Assembly (NCBI RefSeq): GCF_014069875.1
Contig: NZ_CP059676.1
Location: 1,798,001-1,862,000, forward strand
DNA: 64,000 bases
From: Flaviflexus equikiangi
Lineage (GTDB): Bacteria > Actinomycetota > Actinomycetes > Actinomycetales > Actinomycetaceae
Direction: 5' to 3'
The first letter of the stretch is position 1, and every line of letters starts with the position of its first letter. The translations under genes were made by a program, and so were the position numbers. Positions 1-9,300 of the stretch are shown here, piece after piece. The notes beneath the pieces are model-generated. The model was not told the origin of the DNA. It ran no database searches and worked only from the letters and a program-made list of their open reading frames with translations.

Positions 1-307
1 TTGCCGCCCACACTCTTGAGCCAATCCTTACGCATGAATATGCGAGAGAATTCAGGGAATTGGCGAAATACCGGGACTTTCGACTCAAGACTCCTCGAGT
101 TTCATGCCATAATCCCATTATTTGGATATGTATTTACCCAGCTTTGCGTAAGGATATACGCTCTCAGCATTCATTAAGACTTCCGTTTTTGGTCAAGGTT
201 TCGTCTTGATGGATGGTCGGTGCGATCCGCTGCCGGCCTATGGATCGGAGAATGCGGTCCGGACCTATCCGGTGACGTTCCCTTCTCCCTCATCGACAGG
301 AGTTCTC
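1..307. other. Intergenic/leader region upstream of amt
   Basis: No convincing coding region is seen. This stretch is more AT-rich than the genes that follow and probably carries the amt promoter. A short inverted repeat, GCGTA (146-150) and TACGC (157-161), is the only structure noted; it is too short to call an operator. The reading frame of amt stays open upstream to 206, but no ribosome site supports a start there. Confidence 0.5.
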
Positions 308-1537
308 ATGGACGCTGGAAGCATCGCGTTTGGCGTTATCGCCACAGCGCTTGTGCTCTTCATGACCCCGGGCGTCGCCTTCTTCTACGGCGGCCTCGTC
401 CGTGTCCGCAGCGTCATCTCAATGATGATGCTGTCCTTCGCCACTCTCGGCATCGTCGGCGTGCTGTGGATCCTCTACGGCTACGCCATGTCGTCCGTCA
501 GCACCGAATTCGGCTTTGCGGGCAACCCGCTCTCCGACTTCGCACTGTCATCGACCGTAGCCTCAGAGACCGCCAACACGGATCTCGTGGGAGTGGCCTA
601 CGGGTCCACCTTCGCGATCATCACCGTCGCCCTTATCTCAGGCGCCATTGCCGACCGTGCCCGCTTCGGGCCGTGGCTCGTCTTCGTCGTCTCGTTCGCG
701 ACACTCGGATACTTCCCCATCGCAGCCTGGGTGTGGGGCGGTGGATGGGTGGATGCTCTCGGAGGCTGGCTCGGCGCCCCCGGGATCATCGACTATGCGG
801 GTGGTCTCGCAGTCCACACGAACGCCGGCGCTGCCGCTCTCGCCCTCGCGATCGTCCTCGGCCCCCGCCTCGGCTTCGCGAAGGGCAGCCACCGCCCCCA
901 CAATGTCCCGTTCGTCATTCTCGGCGCCGCCATTCTCTGGTTCGGCTGGTTCGGCTTCAACGTCGGTGCGGAGTGGACGAACGGTCTTGGCAACGCGGGC
1001 CTCATCACCATCAACACGATCGGATGTACGGCGGCAGCGATTTGCGGCTGGCTGCTGGCCGAGAAGCTCAAGGGCGGCAAGCCGTCCGCTGTCGGGGCGG
1101 CCTCCGGCGCGATCGCCGGCCTCGTCGCCATCACCCCGGCCTGTGCGAACCTGACTCCGGGATGGGCACTGCTGCTGGGCGCGATCACCGGTGTCATCTG
1201 CTGCTACGCGATCGAGGTCAAGTACCTTCTCCAGCTCGATGACTCTCTCGATGTTGTCGGCATCCACCTCGTCGGCGGCCTCATCGGCACCGTCTACCTC
1301 GGCTTCTTCGCCATCGATACCGGCCTGTTCACCGGTGGCGGCTTCGGCCAGCTCGCAGTCCAGGTCATCGCCTGCGTCGGCGTGTTCGCCTACTCGTTCG
1401 TCCTTTCTCTCGTTCTCGGCACGATCATTTCGAAAGCGATCGGCTTCCGCGTGGACGACGCCTCGGAGCTTGCCGGGGTCGATGAGACCCTGCACGGCGA
1501 GATCGCCTACGAGCTCTCGGATCGAGTGGATTCGTAA
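308..1537 (+). CDS. amt: Ammonium transporter (Amt/MEP/Rh family)
   Basis: Encodes a 409-residue polytopic membrane channel for ammonium/ammonia uptake. The sequence is almost entirely hydrophobic helices, with family signatures such as WFGFNVGAEW and the two pore histidines expected of the Amt twin-His motif: His170 (in AVHTNAG) and His320 (in GIHLVGG). The C-terminus is a short cytoplasmic tail as in family members that bind PII proteins. I chose the ATG at 308 because AGGAG lies at 298-302 with good spacing; an in-frame ATG at 206 would add 34 non-membrane residues without an SD. No glnK/glnD follows; a strong hairpin terminator lies downstream, so the gene is probably monocistronic. Nitrogen control is expected but no site was recognised. 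Confidence 0.95.
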   Translation: MDAGSIAFGVIATALVLFMTPGVAFFYGGLVRVRSVISMMMLSFATLGIVGVLWILYGYAMSSVSTEFGFAGNPLSDFALSSTVASETANTDLVGVAYGSTFAIITVALISGAIADRARFGPWLVFVVSFATLGYFPIAAWVWGGGWVDALGGWLGAPGIIDYAGGLAVHTNAGAAALALAIVLGPRLGFAKGSHRPHNVPFVILGAAILWFGWFGFNVGAEWTNGLGNAGLITINTIGCTAAAICGWLLAEKLKGGKPSAVGAASGAIAGLVAITPACANLTPGWALLLGAITGVICCYAIEVKYLLQLDDSLDVVGIHLVGGLIGTVYLGFFAIDTGLFTGGGFGQLAVQVIACVGVFAYSFVLSLVLGTIISKAIGFRVDDASELAGVDETLHGEIAYELSDRVDS

Positions 1538-1573
1538 GACTCACCTGCGGCGCGTCAGTCGAGCCGACGTTCT

Positions 1574-1597
1574 GGGCGCCCTCTTCGGAGGGCGCCC
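1574..1597 (+). terminator. Hairpin terminator after amt
   Basis: Perfect 10-bp GC-rich stem (1574-1583 with 1588-1597) closed by a TTCG tetraloop, about 35 bases after the amt stop. There is no long T-run, as is common in high-GC actinobacteria. Confidence 0.8.
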
Positions 1598-1668
1598 ACT
1601 GCATTCCCGCGTGTTTGCGGGGAGAAAAAATTGCTTCGAATTCATCCAATCCAAACTGGCGGGGGGCT

Positions 1669-1696
1669 CCGAACCATAGATACACAGCCGGTTCGG
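1669..1696. promoter_or_regulatory. Inverted repeat in the promoter region of the fasciclin lipoprotein gene
   Basis: CCGAACC (1669-1675) and GGTTCGG (1690-1696) form a 7-bp inverted repeat with a 14-base centre, about 80 bases before the fasciclin gene start. It may be a regulator site or overlap an ECF-type promoter element. This is a sequence observation only. Confidence 0.3.
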
Positions 1697-1776
1697 CATA
1701 AGGCCTCGAAGGCATACCGATCAGGATGTCTTATTGGCCGTGTTGTTCATACCAATCGACTTACAAGGAGTTCCCC

Positions 1777-2475
1777 ATGAACCGCTCACTTCGCACCCGC
1801 AGCTCAGCAGTTCTCAGCGTGGCAGCGCTGTCCGTTCTCACGCTGGCGGCTTGCTCCGACGACACTGAAGAGACCGAGGATACGACCGCAGCCGTTGAAG
1901 AGACAACGGAAGCCATGGACGAGACCACGGATGAGATGGAGACAGAGGAGGAGATGGAGGAGGAGACCACCGATGAGATGGTCTCTGCAGATGCTCCGTT
2001 CGGCCCCGGATGTGCGGCGTATGTCGAGGCCAACCCGACCGGCCCTGCCTCCGTCGAAGGAATGGCTGAAGGCACCGTTGTCGATGCCGCCATCGCCAAC
2101 CCCGAGCTCCAGACCCTCAAGGCAGCCGTTGCCGGCGAGCTCAACGCCGACGTCAACCTTGTCGAGACTCTGAACGGCGGCGAGTTCACGGTACTCGCCC
2201 CCATCAACGACGCCTTCGCGGCTCTCCCCGAGGAGGACCTCAACGCTGTTGTCGCTGACGCAGACCTCCTGACCGGCGTCCTCACCTACCATGTCATCCC
2301 CGGCAAGCTCGGACCCGACGAGATCGTCGGAGAGCACGAGACCGTCAACGGCGAGATCGTGACCGTGACCGGCATGGGCGACGACATGATGTTCAACGAT
2401 GCTGGCCTCGTGTGCGGCAACGTCGCAACCTCGAACGCGACCGTCTACATGATCGACGCCGTCCTTCTCCCCTAA
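1777..2475 (+). CDS. Fasciclin-domain lipoprotein (MPT70/MPT83-like)
   Basis: 232-residue exported lipoprotein. The signal peptide ends in the lipobox LTLAAC, giving lipidated Cys26. It is followed by a very acidic linker rich in E, T, D and M (about residues 30-70), then one fasciclin (FAS1) domain with typical segments FTVLAPINDAFAAL and LTYHVIPGK. Two cysteines bracket the domain (GPGCAAY and GLVCGNV), compatible with the disulfide of MPT70-type proteins. FAS1 lipoproteins act in surface adhesion. The start at 1777 has AAGGAG at 1765-1770; the open frame from 1726 lacks support. It lies immediately upstream of sigK-rskA, the sigma/anti-sigma pair that controls mpt70/mpt83 in Mycobacterium, so SigK-dependent expression is a good inference. 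Confidence 0.9.
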   Translation: MNRSLRTRSSAVLSVAALSVLTLAACSDDTEETEDTTAAVEETTEAMDETTDEMETEEEMEEETTDEMVSADAPFGPGCAAYVEANPTGPASVEGMAEGTVVDAAIANPELQTLKAAVAGELNADVNLVETLNGGEFTVLAPINDAFAALPEEDLNAVVADADLLTGVLTYHVIPGKLGPDEIVGEHETVNGEIVTVTGMGDDMMFNDAGLVCGNVATSNATVYMIDAVLLP

Positions 2476-2500
2476 GGCCCGTTGATCCCCTAAAACCTCT

Positions 2501-2528
2501 GGTGGGCGGTGCGCACGCGCCGCCCACC
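2501..2528 (+). terminator. Hairpin terminator after fasciclin gene
   Basis: Nine-bp perfect stem (2501-2509 with 2520-2528) just after the fasciclin stop. It separates this gene from the sigma factor transcript and argues against a sigK start as far upstream as 2509. Confidence 0.7.
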
Positions 2529-2583
2529 ATTGGCTTACCCGGAAATGATGGAGATAGCCCTGTCCGCATGGCACTCTAAAGCT

Positions 2584-3201
2584 ATGACATGTTACGACCC
2601 GGCGGAGGGAGCCCCACCCGGCTCCCCTGACCACTATCGAGGGAATGACGCAGGGCCACTCATTACCCAGATAGCGGGCGGCGACCGAGCTGCCTTCAAC
2701 GAGCTGTACAGGTCCACCGGCGCCATGCTCCTCGCCGTCATCCTCCGAGTCGTCAGAGACCGAGATCTAGCAGAGGAAGTTCTCCATGAGTGCTTCACGT
2801 ACGTGTGGACGAACGCCCACACGTTCGATCATGCGCGAGGCTCCGGCCATGCCTGGCTCGTCACCCTTGCCCGGCGCCGCGCCATCGACTGCGTCCGCTC
2901 GGTCGAATCGCAGCGAAACAGGGACACCTCCCAGGGGATCCGCGAAGTCAACCTCCACGAGCCGGCCCACCGCCACAGCTACGTCGAGGCCGAGGTCGAG
3001 ACCCGCATCGAATCAGCCCGCGCAGCCACCGCACTGCGCACACTGCCTGAAGAGCAGGGCCGGGTGCTTGCCTTGGTCTACTACGAAGGTCTCACACAGC
3101 AGCAAGCAGCAGAAAGAACCGGGATACCGTTGGGAACCGTGAAGACAAGGATTCGGGAAGGATTGCGGAAGCTACGCGAGGACATGGAGGGAGCGCGATG
3201 A
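2584..3201 (+). CDS. sigK: ECF RNA polymerase sigma factor, SigK-like
   Basis: 205-residue extracytoplasmic-function sigma factor. Region 2 is seen around AFNELYRSTGAMLLAVILRVVRD and the following TFDHARGSGHAWLVTLARRRAIDCVRS. Region 4 carries the HTH around GLTQQQAAERTGIPLGTVKTRIREGLRKLR. The ATG at 2584 (MTCYDPAEG) gives a normal length. No clear SD precedes it, so the mRNA may be leaderless or poorly translated; longer starts would run into the upstream terminator. It overlaps rskA by ATGA, so sigma and anti-sigma are translationally coupled. The assignment to SigK rather than another ECF group rests on sequence feel plus the RskA partner and the adjacent FAS1 gene. Confidence 0.88.
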   Translation: MTCYDPAEGAPPGSPDHYRGNDAGPLITQIAGGDRAAFNELYRSTGAMLLAVILRVVRDRDLAEEVLHECFTYVWTNAHTFDHARGSGHAWLVTLARRRAIDCVRSVESQRNRDTSQGIREVNLHEPAHRHSYVEAEVETRIESARAATALRTLPEEQGRVLALVYYEGLTQQQAAERTGIPLGTVKTRIREGLRKLREDMEGAR

Positions 3202-3992
3202 ACGACAACGATCAGCTGGCAGCCGGCCTCGTCTTCGGCGGCCTCGATCCGGCTGAAGAAGCATACGCACGCGATCTCGAAGCGACTGACGCCCAGTTCG
3301 CGGCGCTCGTCTCGGATTATGCCGACACGTCCGCATTCCTCGCGATCAGCGACCTTCCGGAAGCCCCCTCTCAAGATATCTCTGAAAGGATCCTCGCGAT
3401 CCCCGACGAACTCCCCCGCCTTGACACCCGCCCCCGCTTTGACCATCCCGAACCCACTCCCTCTCATCCCACAGGTTTCGTCCCCGGCGTCGTGTCACTC
3501 GACGAGGTGCGGCGGGAGACCACGAGATGGAAGCGGACCGCTTTCGCCCTTGCCGGCGTCGGCGTCGCGGCCTCGATCGGTGTCGGAGTCGTGATCGTCG
3601 GCCTCATGAACGAACAGAGCGAGCTCCGCGAACAGGTCACAGCCGTCCAGTCAGAATCTGCCGACTTGAACCGGCTCATGCTGGCCGACGACCTGTCGAT
3701 CGCCGAAGCATCCCTGCCCGGCGATGAGAACGCGAAGATCACCGTCATGGCATCCGTCAACGAGGGCCTCGTGCGCGTCCAGACCTCGAACGTCGCGATC
3801 CCGGACGGCCAGGACATGCAGATGTGGCTGCTGAGCGCTGACGGGGCAGAGCCCATGGGTCTGATCGATCCGGCCAATCCCGCCGTCGATTCCCTTCCCA
3901 TCCCAGACGGGGCGGAACTCGGCTTCACCATGGAACCCGAGGGTGGCTCCGAATCCCTCGAGGGACCACCGGTCGTCTCGATCAAGTTCTAG
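3198..3992 (+). CDS. rskA: Anti-sigma-K factor RskA
   Basis: 264-residue single-pass membrane protein. The N-terminal cytoplasmic part (1-110) holds the anti-sigma region (starting GLVFGGLDPAEEAYARDLE). One transmembrane helix lies at about 114-136, followed by a short coiled segment. The extracytoplasmic RskA C-terminal domain (about 150-264) has the family ending LGFTMEPEGGSESLEGPPVVSI. In Mycobacterium, RskA holds SigK at the membrane and is removed by regulated proteolysis. The start overlaps the sigK stop (ATGA). The gene is followed by an 11-bp perfect hairpin. Confidence 0.9.
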   Translation: MNDNDQLAAGLVFGGLDPAEEAYARDLEATDAQFAALVSDYADTSAFLAISDLPEAPSQDISERILAIPDELPRLDTRPRFDHPEPTPSHPTGFVPGVVSLDEVRRETTRWKRTAFALAGVGVAASIGVGVVIVGLMNEQSELREQVTAVQSESADLNRLMLADDLSIAEASLPGDENAKITVMASVNEGLVRVQTSNVAIPDGQDMQMWLLSADGAEPMGLIDPANPAVDSLPIPDGAELGFTMEPEGGSESLEGPPVVSIKF

Positions 3993-4021
3993 GGTGATGC
4001 TCCAACCCGAGGAGCATCACC
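3993..4021 (+). terminator. Hairpin between rskA and the DoxX-like gene
   Basis: Eleven-bp perfect stem (3993-4003 with 4011-4021), 7-base loop, beginning at the base after the rskA stop codon. There is no T-run, and the next start codon is only 15 bases away, so it may be a partial terminator or attenuator rather than a full stop. Confidence 0.6.
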
Positions 4022-4036
4022 GATGAAAGCTTCCTC

Positions 4037-4468
4037 ATGAACTCCCGTGAACGTTCACGCTTCTACGTCGGCACCGCACTTGGCCTCTTCGTCCTCTTCG
4101 CCGGGATCGCCCACCTCACGTTCGCGCGGGAGGAATTCAACGCACAAGTCCCGGGTTGGATGCCGATCGACGACGCGTTCGTGGTCGCTGCCTCCGGAGT
4201 GGTCGAGATCCTGCTCGGTGCGGCGATGCTCCTCTTCCCACGCCACCGGAAATGGTCGAGCATCGCTCTCGCGCTCTTCTTCATCGCGATCTTCCCCGGG
4301 AATATCGCCCAATATGTCGATGGCGTCGACGCCTTCGGGCTCGACACGGACACGAAGCGTTTCGCCCGTCTCTTCTTCCAGCCCGTCCTCGTTGCCGGGG
4401 CGCTCTGGTCGGCAGGGTTTCCCCGGACACGTGGAGACGACGCAGCATCAGACGCACCGGATCGATAG
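4037..4468 (+). CDS. DoxX-like small membrane protein
   Basis: 143-residue integral membrane protein with about four helices and the DoxX-type features GLFVLFAGIAHLTF at the N-terminus and GVVEILLGAAMLLFP in the second helix. The C-terminus is short and charged. DoxX-family proteins are linked to thiol/redox homeostasis at the membrane in actinobacteria, but the precise role here is unknown. It follows sigK-rskA after a hairpin and may be partly co-transcribed. The mycobacterial SigK regulon also contains a membrane thiol protein (DipZ), so a link to envelope redox state is conceivable. Confidence 0.75.
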   Translation: MNSRERSRFYVGTALGLFVLFAGIAHLTFAREEFNAQVPGWMPIDDAFVVAASGVVEILLGAAMLLFPRHRKWSSIALALFFIAIFPGNIAQYVDGVDAFGLDTDTKRFARLFFQPVLVAGALWSAGFPRTRGDDAASDAPDR

Positions 4469-4554
4469 AAACGGCCCGGAGGGCTGCACTGCCCAATATC
4501 GCGGCAGGCTTGCGCTCCTCGGCGTCCCTGACCCGGCGATCATCGAACAGCAGA

Positions 4555-4587
4555 CGTCCCTGCAATCAATACTCGATTGCAGGGACG
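4555..4587. terminator. Bidirectional terminator between convergent genes
   Basis: Thirteen-bp perfect stem (4555-4567 with 4575-4587), 7-base loop, placed between the end of the DoxX-like gene and the end of the convergent serine hydrolase gene. Confidence 0.8.
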
Positions 4588-4611
4588 ATCGCTATTGGTC
4601 GATAACTGCTA

Positions 4612-5856
4612 TCAGTCGATAACGGCCGCGTTCGCTGCGGCGATGATGCGCAGGTTGTGGGGCAGCGCCCCATCGAAGCCCGGCGTGGTCAGGGTCAGGA
4701 TCACCGTGTCGCGTTCGGGATTGTTGACGAACTTCGTGCTGAAGAAGCCCTGCCAGCTGTAGGCTCCCTTTCCTCCGAGGTAGTGGATCGATCCCTCCGG
4801 AGCGTTGACGTCGTCTTGCAGGTCCAGCTGGTAGCCCCACTTGTTCTGCGTGAGCTGCCAGTTCGTGAGGTCCCCGATCTGGTTGCTCGTCATCTGTTCG
4901 ACTGCGGCACGGCTGACGATGCGGACACCGTCCAGCTCACCCTTGTTGAGGAGCATCTGGGCGAACTTGAAATAGTCCTCTGCCGTGCCGTGTAGACCGC
5001 CGGCACCGCTGAAGTACGTCTTGTGCTCGCTGAATGTGTAGTCGGGTCCGAGGTTGCCGAGGCCCAGGGGGGACGTGCCCTGCTGCTTCTCGTCTCGTCC
5101 CGCCCAGTAGACGGCTGCGATCCGATCCCACGTCTCCTGCGGCGGGAAGAACCATGTCTCGTTCATGCCGAGCGGCTCGAAGATATTCGTACGCAGGTAG
5201 GTGTCGAAGTCCATCCCCGACACCACCTCGACGAGGCGGCACAGGGTGTCGACGCTGTTGTTCGAATAGTCGAAGGCCTCACCCGGGTGGGACATAAGGG
5301 GAAGGCCCGCCAGCTTCTCGATGTTGCTTTCGAGCGTGATCGGCGGTGCGTTGAGGTCGTCCATGAGGCCCGCCTCGGCGTAAAGCTTCGGCACGACGCG
5401 GTAGTTGGGCGGGGTGAACAGGTCGTACCACCAGGTGTTCGTCATCCCGGCTGTCATGGACAGCAGGTGATGGATCGTGATCTCGCGCTTGGGCGGGACG
5501 AGCTTGACGACGCCCCAGTTATCGAGCTCGGCCACCTTGACGTCGGCAAATGCTGGAATGTATTTGGAGATGGGATCTGCCAGCGAGATCAGGCCCCGAT
5601 CCCACAGCTGCATGACGGCCACAGCGGTCGGCACTTTCGACATCGACGCGAGGCGGAAGATGCTGTCCGTCTTCATGGGAACATTCTCATCTGCCTTGCC
5701 GAACGCCTTGTGGTAACAGATCTTGCCGTGCCTTGCGACGAGGACGACCATTCCCTGGTAGGCGTTCTCGCTCATGTGGCTGTCGACGAGCCTGTCGATG
5801 TTCTCCAGGTAGGCACTGGACATTCCCACGCTCTCGGGATCTACGACGTGATTCAC
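4612..5856 (-). CDS. Serine hydrolase of the beta-lactamase class C / esterase family
   Basis: 414-residue protein with the penicillin-binding/beta-lactamase fold. The SxxK nucleophile motif is Ser71-Met-Ser-Lys74 (LASMSKVPT) and the second motif is the Tyr in FDYSNNS near residue 198. A conserved C-terminal GGKGAYSWQG segment matches the third-motif region of EstB-type esterases. No signal peptide is seen, so a cytoplasmic esterase or peptidase is more likely than a secreted beta-lactamase. The start is a GTG at 5856 with GGAGA upstream (CGGAGACAAA before GTG). It stands alone, convergent with the DoxX-like gene. Substrate unknown. Confidence 0.88.
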   Translation of the reverse strand: MNHVVDPESVGMSSAYLENIDRLVDSHMSENAYQGMVVLVARHGKICYHKAFGKADENVPMKTDSIFRLASMSKVPTAVAVMQLWDRGLISLADPISKYIPAFADVKVAELDNWGVVKLVPPKREITIHHLLSMTAGMTNTWWYDLFTPPNYRVVPKLYAEAGLMDDLNAPPITLESNIEKLAGLPLMSHPGEAFDYSNNSVDTLCRLVEVVSGMDFDTYLRTNIFEPLGMNETWFFPPQETWDRIAAVYWAGRDEKQQGTSPLGLGNLGPDYTFSEHKTYFSGAGGLHGTAEDYFKFAQMLLNKGELDGVRIVSRAAVEQMTSNQIGDLTNWQLTQNKWGYQLDLQDDVNAPEGSIHYLGGKGAYSWQGFFSTKFVNNPERDTVILTLTTPGFDGALPHNLRIIAAANAAVID

Positions 5857-6127
5857 TTTGTCTCCGTTCGCGGCACGTCATCGTGCCGATCAGTGAGCCC
5901 GTGGCACACGGCACAAACGGGCACTTGCTGAAATTGAATCAGAGAAGAAGGGAGGGGGTCAAGGCTCGCCGAAAGCCTGATAGAAACAGGCCTCTGACGT
6001 GCACTTTCCCCCGGTATTGCAAGGATTCTACGAGACGTGACCAAAGCCGCCAAAGAACGCGAACAGCGGTCGTTGCACATCCTCCAGAACCATCGCACCC
6101 AAACCTTGTGGACGCGGTCGACTCGAC
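5857..6127. other. Intergenic region left of the island
   Basis: No supported gene. The short frames here lack ribosome sites and family resemblance. The serine hydrolase promoter must lie at the left end. Together with the repeat and the 155 bases before hsdR ends, this is a gene-free stretch of about 490 bases. Confidence 0.4.
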
Positions 6128-6193
6128 ATGGTTACCCAGGGAAAACTAAGGCCCCTCAACTGAGTGAGGGGCCTTACTTGGTGGCGGGGGCAG
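6128..6193. repeat. Left attachment repeat: partial copy of tRNA-fMet 3' end plus terminator
   Basis: Matches 16258-16325 with few differences (C/A in the terminator loop, A4 against A6, and substitutions in the leftmost part). It includes the hairpin aaggcccctca/tgaggggcctt (6148-6158 with 6165-6175) and the 15 bases (6179-6193) equal to the last 15 bases of the tRNA. The tRNA body is absent, so this is the remnant of the original site after integration. Confidence 0.88.
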
Positions 6194-6348
6194 TGTCTGG
6201 TTGCAGGGCACATCAGAATCTCCACCACACCCAGGACAGTTCACTGATCCGAAGCGTCTCGCTCTGACGAGATCGACCTGCACCCAGGCAGAAACGGACT
6301 GAGGCGTGCAGGTGACTTCTCGATGTGGAGCCGGCGTAATCTCGTGGG

Positions 6349-9300
6349 TCAGTGGTACTTCAGTTGCGCTGCGACATGCGCCGCAAAGTCAGGATCAACG
6401 TACATGCGCGCAATCACATCATCAGCGATTCTGTCGACATCGAACGGGCCGTCGTCGAAGTCAGAGGACGGTACAGTCCACGGAATGTCGATGTTTGTGC
6501 TGTACGCACTCTCACCGTTATCCCCATATGTAGTCAGCACGTGCTCAAAGACCTGCTCCACTTTGGAAGTGAAAAGCTCTGGCGTGTAGGGATCCACCGG
6601 TAGCTCTTGGTCCAGTACTTGTCGGATGGTGCTGTCGACATCATTCATCACGTCGATCTTGCGACGCCAATCTTGAACGAGTTTCTCGTGTAGTCGTTGA
6701 AGGAGCATTTTTGCGCTTGCTTTGACTGTTTCTCTTTCCTCGTCTGTCAGGACGGGATCCGGTTGAGTCAGCAGGTCGAAAACAGCTAGCTCTTCTTCGG
6801 ACAGCCCCTCACGGACTGCCCGTTCCTCTTCAGCGGACAGATTCTTGGAGAGTTCGATGAGCCGGCGCAGGTACTCGTCGATGTTCAAACTGCCTGCATT
6901 GTATGCGTCAATCAGCTTCTCGATTCGCTCCACCAACTCGTAGCGGGTTGGGTTGCGAGTAGCTGAAGCAATAGCTTGCTGGCGCAATAACTGCGCCAGT
7001 CGATCCGTTTCTGCCCGCTTACGTCCAGCGAACTTGGCAGCCAAGCCTTCGAAGTCGATCTGCGACAAGTCGATCAGCGGGTCAGGCTTGGAGCCTTCAG
7101 TAGCAGCCCGGATCACGTATTCCTCAGCGCCGACAGACCGATCTAGCAGAGCGTCCACGGCATCTGCCACCGCGCTGACGTCAATTCCCGGTGGGCGGGT
7201 AACTTCTGCGATGCGTTCTGCGAGAACCCGCACAGCGGCGACACTACGTTGCTGAGCTGCCGCTTTAGGGTCTGGTAGGAGTGCTTTGAAAAGCTTCCGC
7301 ACTTGCCGTGCCCGCTGCTGGAATTCCATACGTGTTTCTGCATCGACCAGGAGCGCTTCAACAGCGGCGTCACGCTTTGCGATGTGGTCGAATCCTTCGG
7401 CATCGCGCATTGCGGCCAGGTCAACGCCTACAACGGAGCAGAAAGTGAACACCTCAACCATAGCGATGTCCAGTTCGCGAGCTAACTCATCGATGATCTC
7501 AATTGGTGATGTGCCCGCCTCGACCGCTCCGTAAATCGCCAGTGCCTTTTCCAAATTGCGGAAGACACCCACGTAGTCAACGATCAGACCATTGTCCTTC
7601 TCGGGGAACACGCGGTTGGCGCGCGCGATGGTCTGCATCAGTGTGTGGTTACGCATCGGCCGATCAAGATAGACCGTCGAGACACTCGGGGCGTCAAAGC
7701 CAGTCATCCACATCGCGCAAACAAAGACTAGACGGAGTGGGACCTTGGAGTCTTTGAATTTTTCGGCAAGGTCTTCACGGTTCATCCTCTCGCGATGCGG
7801 CCTGATGTCGAGACCCAAATCATCGAGTATTTTCAGCTCATTTTGACTTTGAGAGACGACCACTGCCATGTCGGTGGACTCCATAAGCTCAATACGGGAG
7901 GCCAACCAGGGTCGTTCGAGCTCGGGAAGGGCATCGTGTTCGGCCCTGATCTCAGCCAGGTATTCAACCCAAGTTTCTTGGACAAGGTTGTACATTCGTA
8001 CCGCGGCAGCCTTGTCCAAGCCGACATACATTGCTTTGCCGCTGAAGCCACGACCTACGAAGTGAGCAACCAAGTCCTTCGCAATGGTCTTCAAACGCTC
8101 AGGACGCGTCAACAACGTGTACTGCGTACCGAAGGCGCGCGCGAGCTGCCCCTCAGCTTCCTCGTCAATTTCCGCGTCTTCGAGTAGCTGGTTGAGGTCC
8201 TCAGAGAAGTTCTCGTTTATCAGTTGTAGCTCGGGAATGCGGTTCTCGTAATAAAGCGGGACTGTCGCACCGTCATCGATCGCATCCTTGAAGTTGTAGA
8301 TGCTGACGTAGTCGCCGAACTGTTCTCGGGTCGCTTGCTCTTCGCCGGTGATCAGAGGTGTTCCCGTAAAGCCCATCATCGACGCGTTCGGCAGTGCCGC
8401 GCGCATATTCAACACAAGCGTGTCATATTGACTGCGGTGCGCCTCGTCGGTGATGACGATGACGTCTGATCGTGAAGACAGGACCGGCATCTGCCGCTCC
8501 CCCAGCGCTTTAGACGGCTGAAACTTCTGGATCAACGTGAACACATACCGATGATCAGCGGCGAGCAGATCACGAAGGTGCGCACCGGTTTCGGCATGAA
8601 CTCTTGCTTCTGGAGAAATCGCTCCTGCGTCGGCAAACTCACCATGCAGCTGAGTATCAAGCTCGGCACGGTCGGTCACCATGACAAAGGTCCACTTGCC
8701 AGGAATTTGACGCAAGACCTTCTGCGTAAACCACAACATCGACAGCGACTTGCCCGACCCTTGAGTGTGCCAGAAGACACCCAGGCGCTTGTCTTGCTCA
8801 GCACGCGCCCGGTGCAGGTTCTCGATCGCAGCGTTGACACCAAGGTACTGGTGCGAGCGCGCAATGACCTTGACGAGGCCGCCTGGTCGCTCCATGTACG
8901 CAACGAAGTTCTCCACAAGGTCCAGCAGTACCGCTGGCTCACACGTTCCGCGAAGCGCTGTTTCTAACGCAATCGCTCCACGGGCGCCGTGAGCGTCGAT
9001 GACCTTCCAGTCATTGAAGAACTCCCACGGAGAATAAGTTGACCCCACCTTGGCTTCACTGCCATTAGATAGCAGCACAAAGCAGTTAGGTACAAACAGC
9101 TGCGGAATGGTGTCGCGATAGTCGGTCAGATTGGAGTCATATGCCGTCTTAACCGATTCGTTCGGTTCTTTGAACTCCATGAGAACCAACGGAATTCCAT
9201 TGACGAATAACGCGAGATCCAATCGACGATTGTGCAAATTTCCCTTGACCCACAATTGCTGAACAGCCAAGAGTTCATTGTTCAACGGATCAGTGAAGTC

